Assembly (NCBI RefSeq): GCF_007565055.1
Contig: NC_044553.1
Location: 41,927,916 to 41,991,915 of the forward strand
DNA from: Rhinopithecus roxellana
Lineage: Eukaryota > Chordata > Mammalia > Primates > Cercopithecidae
Direction: 5' to 3'
Length of the DNA stretch: 64,000 bases
Shown here: piece by piece, positions 55,276 through 64,000 of the stretch
How positions within the stretch are numbered: position 1 is the first letter of the stretch
Layout of the letters: the number at the start of each line of letters is the position of its first letter
Made by a program: the position numbers and the translations under genes
The notes under the pieces: model-generated
What the model was told of the DNA's origin: nothing
The model's database searches: none
What the model saw: only the letters and a program-made list of their open reading frames with translations

Positions 55276-56465
55276 TCCTCTTATTTCTGACCACTGACTT
55301 CTAGAATTTCCTGCTACGTGACACTGCAATGTGAACTTGTATGTATTTATAGAGGCTGCTAAGGAAAGTCCCAGAAGTGCTGTGTTCCAAATCTGAGAAA
55401 AGAACTTTGGTTTGCTTCATGTGCTGATTTTCAGGCTAGGGAAGCAAATGCATCCTCAAAATCAACTTATGTCCTTCCCGCCTCTGGGAAGGCTTCTCCA
55501 ACTGCAGACTCCTTCAAACAAGGAAATTATATTTCTAAAAACATACAAAGGTAGGAAAGCCATGTCTGATAAATTTAAGTTCTCATAGCATAGTGGTTAA
55601 GAAAAAGTGAGCAGTAAAAGTGGCATTGAATATATGCATTCAGATATGTGAGACAAACAGATATGCAAATAAAACTTGTGAAGGCAACCCACTTTCAAAA
55701 CAAAATATTGACAGAGTTTAATGTTTTCGCTATATCCCTTCTTCTGAATCAGCTTCTTCAGATCTTTAAGAAATATGGCAATATTATTGAGATTTAACAT
55801 ATGTTCTCCTTCAAATTTTAGGTTTTGCTTCTTTGAAAGGACTTGGAGCAATGTTTACTGGTTAAGTTATTGTCTTTTGTATGAGTATTTTCTCTTGTTT
55901 CACACATCTTTGCCAAAAAAAAAGAGAAAAAAAAGTTTTTGTCACTTTTTGTTTGACTTCCTTTGCAGTTAGCTTGGTGCCTAAGGGTAAGTTTTCACTG
56001 TATTTTCTCCATAAACTGAAAGGATAGACATATTTTCTCTGTGGACAACCCCACAGAGCCACCATCATTTGCTAAAGAACAGTTGCTATCTGCTTTTGTG
56101 TTCACATGTACTCAATTAAATGTGGCTTATATTAAAAACAGCACAGATGTTTGATTACAAAACCAAGATTAGAAAAGGGTTACTACAGCCAACTGCACAC
56201 TCATCTCTCTTGCCATTTAGTTTCTGCCATTCTTTGAGTCAAACTATCAGCGTTGAACATCTGTTTGCCTCCCATTATTTGGCATATCTCTTTGGTGCTT
56301 CACATAGTTTTCTTTTCTTCAGATATCTATCATAGCACCACCCTCTCCACACAAGTATAAATGCTCAAATAATTAAATGAAGACTACCTTGCTTTAGATA
56401 GCACCCTTTCATGTTTTCTCATTCAAGTCTTATAAAAACTAGTTTTACAAGACCTTAAAGTTATG
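55276..56465. other. Unassigned noncoding sequence
   Basis: No repeat family or gene recognised. An exon-like pattern at 55800-55865 is discussed under rejected items. Confidence 0.55.
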
Positions 56466-56469
56466 AGAT

Positions 56470-56850
56470 TCAAATTGGCAATATGTAGCAGTATGTTAAT
56501 CTTTGATCCATCAATCCCACTCTTGGGAATTTATTCCAAGGACCAAAATGCATGTACCAACTTTATATATTAAAATAAGTATTAATAATACCAGGTTTTA
56601 AAATGACCATAATACCCAGTATAGGAAATTGGTTAAATAAGTTATGACACATTTGTATGAGGCAATAATGCATACAATGTCCATCATCATGTTAAGGATC
56701 AAAGGAAGCATCTAAAACTATCAATATTATGACAAACTTGTATGTATTTATTGACATGTACACCAAAGAGCCAAAAGTGTATTTCACAGAATGGTAGGCT
56801 TATCAGTGCTTTTTATCTCTATCCTTTCCTCTCTTTTCTTTTTAACTATA
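56470..56850 (+). mobile_element. L1ME/HAL1-like 3' fragment
   Basis: 'ccatcaatcccactcttggg', 'aatttattccaaggaccaaa' and 'ggaaattggttaaataagtt' are the ancient L1/HAL1 3' landmarks in order. Strongly diverged. Confidence 0.65.
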
Positions 56851-56924
56851 AATAGTAGATATCTCATGTGAGTACACATGTGTGTATCTACCCATATGTA
56901 CAAAATTTGTACCAAAGTGCTTAC

Positions 56925-57880
56925 TATAATTTTAAGAAAAGTAAGACTTATGTTACACTTACATATGACCCAGAAATTCCACTCCTAGGTATGTACCCAA
57001 AAGAAATAAAAACATATGACCACACGAACACTTGTACATGAATTTCTATAGCAACATTACTAATAATAGCCAAAAGGTGGAAACAATCCACAAGTCCACC
57101 TTATGAATTTTAAAATGTGGTAGCCATACAATGATTATTCAGCCATAAAAAAGTACTGATACACACGACAAAATTATTTAACCTTGAAAACACAATGCCA
57201 AATGAAAGAAGCCAGTCAAATAAACCATACGTTGTGATATGGTTTGGCTGTATCCCCACCCAAATCTCATCTTAAATTGTAGTTCTCATAATCCCTACGT
57301 GTGGTGGGAGGGATCTGGTGGGAGATAATTTAATCATGGGGGTGGTTACCCTCATGCTGTTCTAGTGATAGTGAGTTCTCATGAGATCTGATGGTTTTGT
57401 AAGGGGTTTGTCCCCCTTTTGCTTAGCACTTCTCCTTCCTGCCGTCATGCGAAGAAGCACATGTTTGTTTCCCCTTCCACCATGATTCTAAGTTTCCTGA
57501 GGCCTCCCCAGCCATGTGAAACTGTGGGACAATTAGACTTCATTCCTTTACAAATTATCCAGTTTGGGGCAGTTCTTTATAGTAGTGTGAGAATGAACTA
57601 ATATGCATTGTCACACAGTATTTTTATTGAAAGGTTCAGAATAAGAAAATCTACAGAGACAGAGAGTATATCAGGGATTGCTTAGGGATGGGGGGATGAG
57701 AGGATGGGGCAATGGGAGTGTACAAATAAAGGTCATGGAAATTCTTTTTGAGGTTGTGAAAACTAAAATTGACTGTAGTGATGGTTGTATACATCTTTTA
57801 ATACACTAGAAGCTATTACTGTATACTTTAAATGAATTGATTGCATGATATATGAATTATAACTTAATAAAGCTTTTTTT
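56925..57880 (+). mobile_element. L1M 3' end, split by a MaLR LTR
   Basis: ORF2-end/3' UTR sequence ('cagaaattccactcctaggt', 'tctatagcaacattactaat', 'attcagccataaaaaagtac') runs to 57234. It resumes after the LTR at 57608 ('atcagggattgcttagggat', 'gtagtgatggttgtatacat') and ends near 57880 with 'ataacttaataaagcttttt'. The reading is collinear across the LTR. Confidence 0.8.
57235..57607 (+). mobile_element. MaLR LTR, THE1/MST-like
   Basis: Begins 'tgatatggtttggctgtatc', has 'gggagggatctggtgggaga' and 'cctgaggcctccccagccat', and ends 'gaatgaactaatatgca'. A TG...CA-bounded solo LTR inserted in an L1M 3' end. Confidence 0.88.
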
Positions 57881-58983
57881 AAAAAAAGGAAAAAATAACA
57901 TTACTAGCAGTTTTCTTTCCTTTGGAAACAACTTTAATTTACATTTGTAACAGACTTTTTTAGAAAAAAAAATCACAGGACTAGATTCTTTAGTTACACA
58001 AATATAAAGCAAGTATACACCTCTTGAGTTTGGAAAACTATGGAATCCCAACCATTTCCAATGCAGAAGCTGCAGGCCTAAATATTATATATTCCGTATA
58101 TGAATGTAAATTGAGTATTCTTATTTTTAGGATCACTTGCGTTTTAAAAGTTAGATCCTCTTCCACACAAACATATTTAGTCTGAACTGTTGGTATTACA
58201 TATGAAGTTAAGACTAGATAGTTTAATCTTTTAGAAACGTACGGCAACTATCATGAATGTGTTTCCTGGGTCAGGAAAGCCTAACCACATCATTGTAGGC
58301 GGGGTGTGGGTTTTTATGAAGGAATGACTACTACCACTGTCAAATATACAAGATTATTAAATAAGCAAGATATCCTTGGACAACAGGGGAGGAGACCTGC
58401 TTTTCTTTCTGGCACCCAGGAAGGGTGTCTCCTAGTATATGTGGTACTAGATGGCAGAGGTTACTTGCTGATGGAGCTGAGATGTCCCTGACTAAGCAGC
58501 AGCCTGCCAGGAGCTAGGCATGAACTCTCTGGTTTGCTTAGTATCTACACACTAAGAGAAACTATTTCTTACAGCAGTGTAATATGCTTCCTCTATTGTG
58601 CTCTATGTACCTGTATTTACTCAATTTCTTCAATACATCATGGCTTCACCTGAAATATAATTTGGGGAAATTAAATGAGGGGGTTATATTCATCCAGTAA
58701 GTAAGCTGATAGAAGAATAGTATGACCCAGAGAAGCCACTGGATTTAGTGAAGTGATCGAAGAATTCCTGAGATTTAGAACAAAAGCAGAATACAATCCA
58801 ATAAAACAATTCCCAAATACAGCCAATGGGTCGATTTTCAGTACATGTTATGCGTATTGTGTACATACTTTTTTAGGGACTTCCAGAATTTTCTTGGATA
58901 AGAAATGGACTTCTTCCTGTGATCTAAAGGATGGGATCTGAAATCATTATGATGTAGATATTTAAAATAAGGGTTGCATTATA
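57881..58983. other. Unassigned noncoding sequence
   Basis: No elements or gene signals recognised. Confidence 0.55.
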
Positions 58984-59040
58984 ATGACCTGCACATGTAT
59001 CCCAGAACTTAAAGTATAATTTAAAAAAAGAAAAAATAAA
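58984..59040 (+). mobile_element. Extremely short L1 3' end
   Basis: About 30 bp of L1PA-like 3' terminus ('cctgcacatgtatcccagaa', 'cttaaagtataat') with an A-rich tail. An L1 insertion truncated to its last few dozen bases; no clear target duplication. Confidence 0.7.
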
Positions 59041-59526
59041 ATAAAGATGTATATAATTATTAGTTTTCTAACACTCCCACGTTAGAGAGAGTTAAACATC
59101 ATCTATGAGTACCTCATGTTTCTCAACATTGATAGGAAATTTAACATTTTTACTTACTAGGTCCTATCAATTCTGATTTGAAATATTTTATTTCCGTGTT
59201 TCTATTAGTCCAAAATAAAACAAAAAAGTGCTCCTGGCTATCATATTTGTGATCTGTATACTGTAAATACACTCTTCCATTTGCTGTTGATTATGTACAA
59301 AACAGAAGACATAAAATATTATTGTGATGTTTATAGAGCAAATAAAATTTTATGCATCAAAAATTTTTAAAAATTAAGGGCTCAAATGTCATACATAAGA
59401 TAGGAAAACCTCAAAGGACAAATTTATTTCTTTTACTTAGAAGGACAATTACATGGAAAAATACATTATCATCACCTCTGGGTTGTAACATGACAGAGTT
59501 TTCTGTTTTCTTATTCATACTTTCCT
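59041..59526. other. Unassigned noncoding sequence
   Basis: No elements recognised. It includes the left target-duplication copy of the following Alu (59509-59526). Confidence 0.5.
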
Positions 59527-59884
59527 TGGTTTTTATTTTTTGTTGCTGTTGTTGTTTGAGAGACTGTCTCACTCTGCCACCCAGGGTGGAGTGCAGTGGC
59601 ATGATCTTGGCTCACTGCAACCTCCACCTCCCAGGTTCAAGCCATTCTTGTGCCTCAGCCCCCTGAGCAGCCAGGACTACAAGCACATGCTGCCATGCCC
59701 GGCTAATTTTTTTTTTTATTTTTTATTTTTTATTTTATTTTATTTATTTATTTATTTGGATCTTAGTAGACACAGGGTTTCACCATGTTGTCCAGGCTGA
59801 TCTTGAACTCATGGGCTCAAGTGATCCACCCACCCCAGCCTCCCAAAGTGCTGGGATTACAGGCATGAACCACCATGCCCGGCC
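59527..59884 (-). mobile_element. AluS/J element (minus strand) with expanded linker
   Basis: Minus-strand Alu from a TTG/T-rich tail to 'ccaccatgcccggcc'. The target duplication 'tcttattcatact(t/c)tcct' lies at 59509-59526 and 59885-59902 with one mismatch. The mid-element A-rich linker has expanded to a (TTTTA/TTTA)n tract at about 59707-59758. Confidence 0.93.
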
Positions 59885-59902
59885 TCTTATTCATACTCTC
59901 CT

Positions 59903-61279
59903 ATGCTAAGTTTTCCAGCATGCACTGCTATAAAAGTCTGCATTGCTTTTATAGTCTAAACAAAGAATATGTTATATTTTAAAATCATGTATTTATGTTG
60001 TATATAACATATTGTAGATAGACATAATTGTAAATATATTATTCTTCCCAAGGTTAGGGAATAAATACAACTGCTCATTTGAATTTTGAAAAGATTGAAC
60101 CTTTAGAAGGTTCATGTTTTATTGAGATTAAATCTGCTCTAGATCTAAATCTGTAGTTTATCTCAAACATGTCAGTAAGTCCTACTGTATTTGAAAATAA
60201 TTAAAATATCCTTCCTGAATCTGCTCTCCTTTAACCTCATACTTCATTTCGTTCAATTCCTCCTCAGATGATATGGGTTAGAGTTCTTTTATTCAAGAGT
60301 GATATCAAAATTATTTAACAGCATATATTATGGATATGATCAATCAAAACCAGCCGCCAACTAATCAAAACACTTGCAGATCATTCAGAATGCATGCCAC
60401 CCAATCAAAATGAACAGAGGTGAGTGCCAGAGCAGGGTCCTAGAAGCCCTCCTATTGTATCAGACATTACCACTTCAGTTGCTAAATCAAGGGAGACATT
60501 CAGAGGTCTCAGAAGGGGCAGGAGTCTTGGAGTAGCCACTAATAACCAATATGCATGAAAATGTTTTGCTGTTTTACCATGCATAGCTGTAACAATACAC
60601 GTTGACTATCAGCCCTGCCTTCATTTTCTTTCCAATATCTTCTAGGGTCTCTAGGTTCCTTTTCAAGTGCTGTAACAATAGAGTTATAATGCAAAAATTT
60701 ATCTCTCCTCCCTCTCTAAATATTGCTAAAGTGTTGGGTAAGCAATAAAAGAAATATAGTACTATATTAAGTGATAGAGCAAGAAATGTTAACCAATTTT
60801 TGGAAGATGGAAAATTGCTATGTGATAGCTGACTTTACAGAAAGGAGAAAGAAGATGCTAAGCAAGATTCCAGTGAGAAACAAGCTAACTCATCTTTTGG
60901 AATCCTAGAAAATTTCAGACATTGGAGATGCCGGGTATTTCTGAAGTTAAAGGGGGTTAGGGATCATGACACTGAAAATGCGGCATTGCCTAAAAGTCTG
61001 TAAAAGAACAACTGGACTCTGTCTTTTCCCGACTCCATGCAACCAAGTAATTTCCTCTTTCTTCTACGTTTCAAGAGATAATCAATTTATTCTCTGTAGA
61101 AATTGAGTCCAAGTGTGTCAGAATCCAGTCATAGAGGCACAATAAAAGTTGAGGTGAGGTGCCATGCTAGAAACAGGATTTACTGAGAATACTAGATCCA
61201 GTCCCCTTCCCTCGCCCGAACTCTGAAATATTTACAGACAGATTTATCCATCCAGGCAGACCTTTGGAGGGTTAGTCTC
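59903..61279. other. Unassigned noncoding sequence
   Basis: No recognised repeats or gene features. Confidence 0.55.
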
Positions 61280-61855
61280 TGGAGAAAACACTGGTGAAAA
61301 TGTAAAATGATACAGCTACTTCATGAAGTATTTTGGCAGTTTCTTAAGAAGTCAAACATACACTTACCATTTCATCTAGCCATTCTACTCCAAAGTTCTA
61401 AAAGAAAAGAAACACGTGTCCATGCAAATACTTGTATATGGATGTTTATAGCAGTTTTATTTGTAATAGCCAAAAACTAGGAATGCCCTGAATATCCATC
61501 AAGAAGTACAGAAAAACTGAGGTGATTATATATAGTGAACTACTATTCAGCAATGACAAGAAATGAACTATTGGTATAAGCAACAATATGGATCTCAAAA
61601 ATAAATCTCAAATAATTTTCTGGATGAAACAAAAAAACAAGACAAAAAGGAGAACACTCTATGTATGAGAAGTGGGGAACGAGGAAATGCGGGAGCAAAG
61701 GATGACAGAGAGGCATGAGTAAACTCTGGAGGTGAAGGATATGTTCATTATCTTCGTTACAAAGGGTTCACAAGTTTATAAATATGTCAAGACATTACAT
61801 TTTATGATTCAAATATATACATTTATCATAAATTTTAAATATACAGTTTTTGTAT
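61280..61855 (+). mobile_element. L1M 3' end
   Basis: 'cattctactccaaagttcta', 'ggatgtttatagcagtttta', 'tttgtaatagccaaaaacta' and 'actattcagcaatgacaaga' follow the L1M ORF2-end order, and a decayed 3' UTR follows to about 61855. Confidence 0.78.
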
Positions 61856-62637
61856 ATTGAGTATAACTTGATTATTTGATAGATGGGTGATAGATTAATT
61901 GATTGACTGATAGAAACATAAAGCCAGGAATCCCCCTGGAGACCTTTGCATTTCTGAAGTTTGGGTCGGTATTTTAAATCGTCACCTAACTAGGTCGTTC
62001 TCTTTACATCACCAGTGAATGAGAATAACATTTAGGTCTCCGGCATTGCTATTTTTTAACTTAATTATTACAGAAGTCATTTTGTAGCTATATTCTTATT
62101 TATGCTTTGCTTTAAATGCAAAGTTTCCTCAACAATGGACATCAGTATCCAATAACAAACAGCGAGTATTAATACCTTTTAATATAAAATTTATTGAGAA
62201 GTCAAAACACAAAATCTACAAGTACAGACCTGATGGTTTTGCCTTAGTTTATTTTATAAATAACCTCAGATCGTGCTAAGTGTCCAAAGTTACTTTACCT
62301 TCATTTGAAAACTTTGTTTCCTTTTATGAAGAGGTTCTCTCAATTTAATATATCTGCTTTATGTCTGATTTAGAGAAGTATATCAAGCACTATATCTACT
62401 ATTTAATCTTTCCTGCTGGAAGATGCAAGAATAATTTTCTGCCGTTGTTTGGAAAAGGTTGAAAATATCCCAGTGGATACAGCTTAATTCAGTACCTTTA
62501 CTACTTTATTGATTTCAATTTGAATAATTTGTCCATGTTGTGCTTTATAAATCATTTTTACCATATGCCTGGCATGCTTCTATCTTTATATTACCCCAGG
62601 TTTCTTTTTCCACAGGCTCTCTGAAATTATAATTTAA
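61856..62637. other. Unassigned noncoding sequence
   Basis: AT-rich, nothing recognised. Confidence 0.55.
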
Positions 62638-62797
62638 CTCAGAGGTTCATACTGGCTGCATATCATCACCTGTTAAAACACCAATGCCCAAGCCCAACTC
62701 ACACAGATTCTGGCTTAATTGTTTCAGCTAGGGCCCTGGCATACATATTTTTTAAAAGCATCCCTAATGCGCAACCAATATTGAGAGTCACTATCTT
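62638..62797 (+). mobile_element. MER5-group hAT-Charlie fragment
   Basis: 'agaggttcatactggctgca', 'aacaccaatgcccaagccca', 'cagattctggcttaattgtt', 'cctggcatacatatttttta' and 'caaccaatattgagagtcac' match a nonautonomous hAT-Charlie element with inverted ends (ggttca ... tgagagtc). The exact subfamily is uncertain. Confidence 0.7.
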
Positions 62798-62809
62798 ACA
62801 CACTGTCTA

Positions 62810-62985
62810 TATCAGCGTTTCCCAAATGTGCTTGAACATAAGAATGTTCAAACGAGGTACCTCAAAAAACCAAAATGAAACAAATGGCTCTGAATTCCCA
62901 AATTCCAGAGCCTCAAGCAAAACCTCGGGAATCAGGAGCTCCACAGAAATAAGTAGGATCAAGAACCCCAGATTAAGAAGCATTG
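62810..62985. mobile_element. Possible second hAT-type fragment
   Basis: 'cagcgtttcccaaatgtgct' at one side and 'ccagattaagaagcattg' at the other resemble ends of MER-type hAT elements. The body is too diverged for a confident call. Confidence 0.35.
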
Positions 62986-63159
62986 TTTCACAAGACTCCA
63001 AAGACATTATAATTAATCCCAGAGGCTGGAGAAGAAAAAGGACATACAGTGCCTTCTCATACCAACATCTAATGCAGCATCGTTTTTAAAACTTTTACCT
63101 CCTAAATACATGTGAAATATTTCTATTTACCTCCATTACCCCTCCTCACCCCTGTAGTC

Positions 63160-63720
63160 TAAGCCCCTATAAACAAACCTCAGTCTACTGCAATGTCTCA
63201 TTCTCCCACCAGGTCTCTGGCTTCCACTCTTGCCTTACTCCAATCTGTTTTCTCCATTCCAACCAGACTTATCATTTGGAACATCAATCTTACCATGTCA
63301 CGCAGGGCTTAACATATTGCGCACAACTCTTAGGTAAACACAGTACAAAACTTTCACAGTCTGGTCTGGCTCCCACCTTTACCAGCCTCATTTAGGACTC
63401 AACTTCCCTTTACTTCCTGTCTTCTGGCCACGATAGCCTTCAGACTGTTCATTCTGGCTAAGCACCGGACTGCCACAGGCCATTTGTAGATGCTCAGTCT
63501 TCTGCTTGGAAAGCACACGCCTCACCCCACGACTTTATCTAGTTAATGTCTGTGCATTCTTCATAAGTCAGGCAACAGCCAACCTTCCTCTAGACAAGTC
63601 AAATCTTGCAACTTCAGGCTTTTTAAGTAGCATACACCACTCCTTCCTAAAATTTACCAGAATTAAAATATGCATTTATCTGTATGACTTCTCCTTTCCC
63701 CAACACCTATTTGACTATAA
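63160..63720 (+). mobile_element. L2 LINE fragment
   Basis: Sense L2 landmarks: 'cttccactcttgccttactc', 'caatctgttttctccattcc', 'cagtctggtctggctcccac', 'ctttaccagcctcatttagg', and later 'ctcactggggaaggac'. A long, diverged but ordered match. Confidence 0.75.
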
Positions 63721-63759
63721 ACTCACTGGGGAAGGACGTTTTTGCTTTCCAAGATCAGA

Positions 63760-63990
63760 TTGCCTAGGTTCAAACCCTAGCTTATTGACGTAGTGACTTT
63801 GGGCAAGTTATTTGTTCATTTGTGCCTCGGTTTTCTCATCTGTAAAATAAGACCCATACTATTACGTAGCTCATTATGTTGGTTTAATGATTAAATTTAC
63901 ACGTAGAAAACTTAGCACAGGGCTTGCTACCACTGTTACTATTATTATTATTACTACTACTATTATTTTGCACAGCAGTTAGCACAATAC
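63760..63990 (+). mobile_element. MIR element with (TTA)n
   Basis: 'ggttcaaaccctagc', 'gactttgggcaagttatttg', 'cggttttctcatctgtaaaa' and 'acttagcacagggcttgcta' follow the MIR order. The end passes into an ATT/ACT trinucleotide tract (about 63934-63968), a common MIR 3' feature. Confidence 0.8.
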
Positions 63991-64000
63991 CTAGCTGTGA

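Noticed and set aside
55800..55870. Exon-like pattern: a pyrimidine-rich tract ending in 'ttttag' followed by a short open stretch and 'gttaag'
   Set aside because: A single short acceptor/donor-like pair occurs often by chance; no neighbouring exons or conserved peptide can be seen.
63760..63990. tRNA-like gene
   Set aside because: The 'ggttcaaa' box-B-like motif belongs to a tRNA-derived MIR; no cloverleaf or box A at the right spacing.

Overview
This is eukaryotic, primate nuclear DNA made almost entirely of transposable elements. No intact host protein-coding gene could be supported. The youngest Alu copies (1307-1612, 41881-42178, 47519-47733, 50778-51083) share diagnostic bases that I know from Old World monkey AluY-type (AluYRa-like) elements rather than human AluY: 'ctcaagcctg', 'gccgagacgggcgg', 'ccgggcgaggtgg' and 'gatccggccactg'. 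Together with a primate-type L1 carrying an ORF0-like antisense frame, this points to a cercopithecid such as macaque or baboon. The species is an inference from memory of consensus sequences; no search was run.

Layout. 1-360: old L2. 399-803: eight copies of a 51-bp minisatellite, directly abutting the end of an endogenous retrovirus. 800-6569: minus-strand class I (gamma-like) ERV of the HERV-H/HERV-F group, with gag, protease, RT, RNase H, integrase and env remnants, all broken. It has lost most LTR U3 sequence, is split in env by an Alu, and carries a 33-nt U2 snRNA fragment in gag. 6570-9780: old DNA with an MLT1-type LTR, simple repeats and one Alu. 9793-16594: a full-length primate L1 with an almost complete ORF1, an ORF2 broken at four places, an extended antisense ORF0-like frame, and a probable 3' transduction ending at its own AATAAA signal and target-site duplication. 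16665-17003: MIR and MER5A.

17.3-39.5 kb is a stack of nested insertions. An older L1 is interrupted by an MST-type LTR and half a MADE1. Another L1 has an unusual tandemly repeated 5' UTR and is interrupted by a complete THE1-type MaLR and by an Alu that replaces several kilobases of ORF2. An ancient L1ME-type element is split by three Alus, several younger L1s and a MER3-like hAT element. 39.5-47 kb is mostly unassigned sequence with MIRs, a hAT relic, a young Alu and a minus-strand L1 scrap. 47.0-52.9 kb is an L1M copy invaded by a 5'-truncated Alu, an oligo(dT)-only insertion and an L1PA-type element with the inverted structure expected from twin priming. 52.9-64 kb holds MIR, L2, L1M, MaLR LTR, Alu and hAT fragments in otherwise unassigned DNA.

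The elements do not form a pathway. They record successive insertions: L2/MIR/hAT first, then L1ME/L1M, MaLR and ERV, then L1P/L1PA and Alu. No CRISPR array, operon or novel gene system is visible. The most notable items are the probable L1 3' transduction, the ORF0-like frame running out of the L1 into flanking DNA, the U2 fragment with flanking repeats, the graded minisatellite, the twin-primed L1 lacking its 3' end, and two insertions that consist of little more than a retrotransposon tail.
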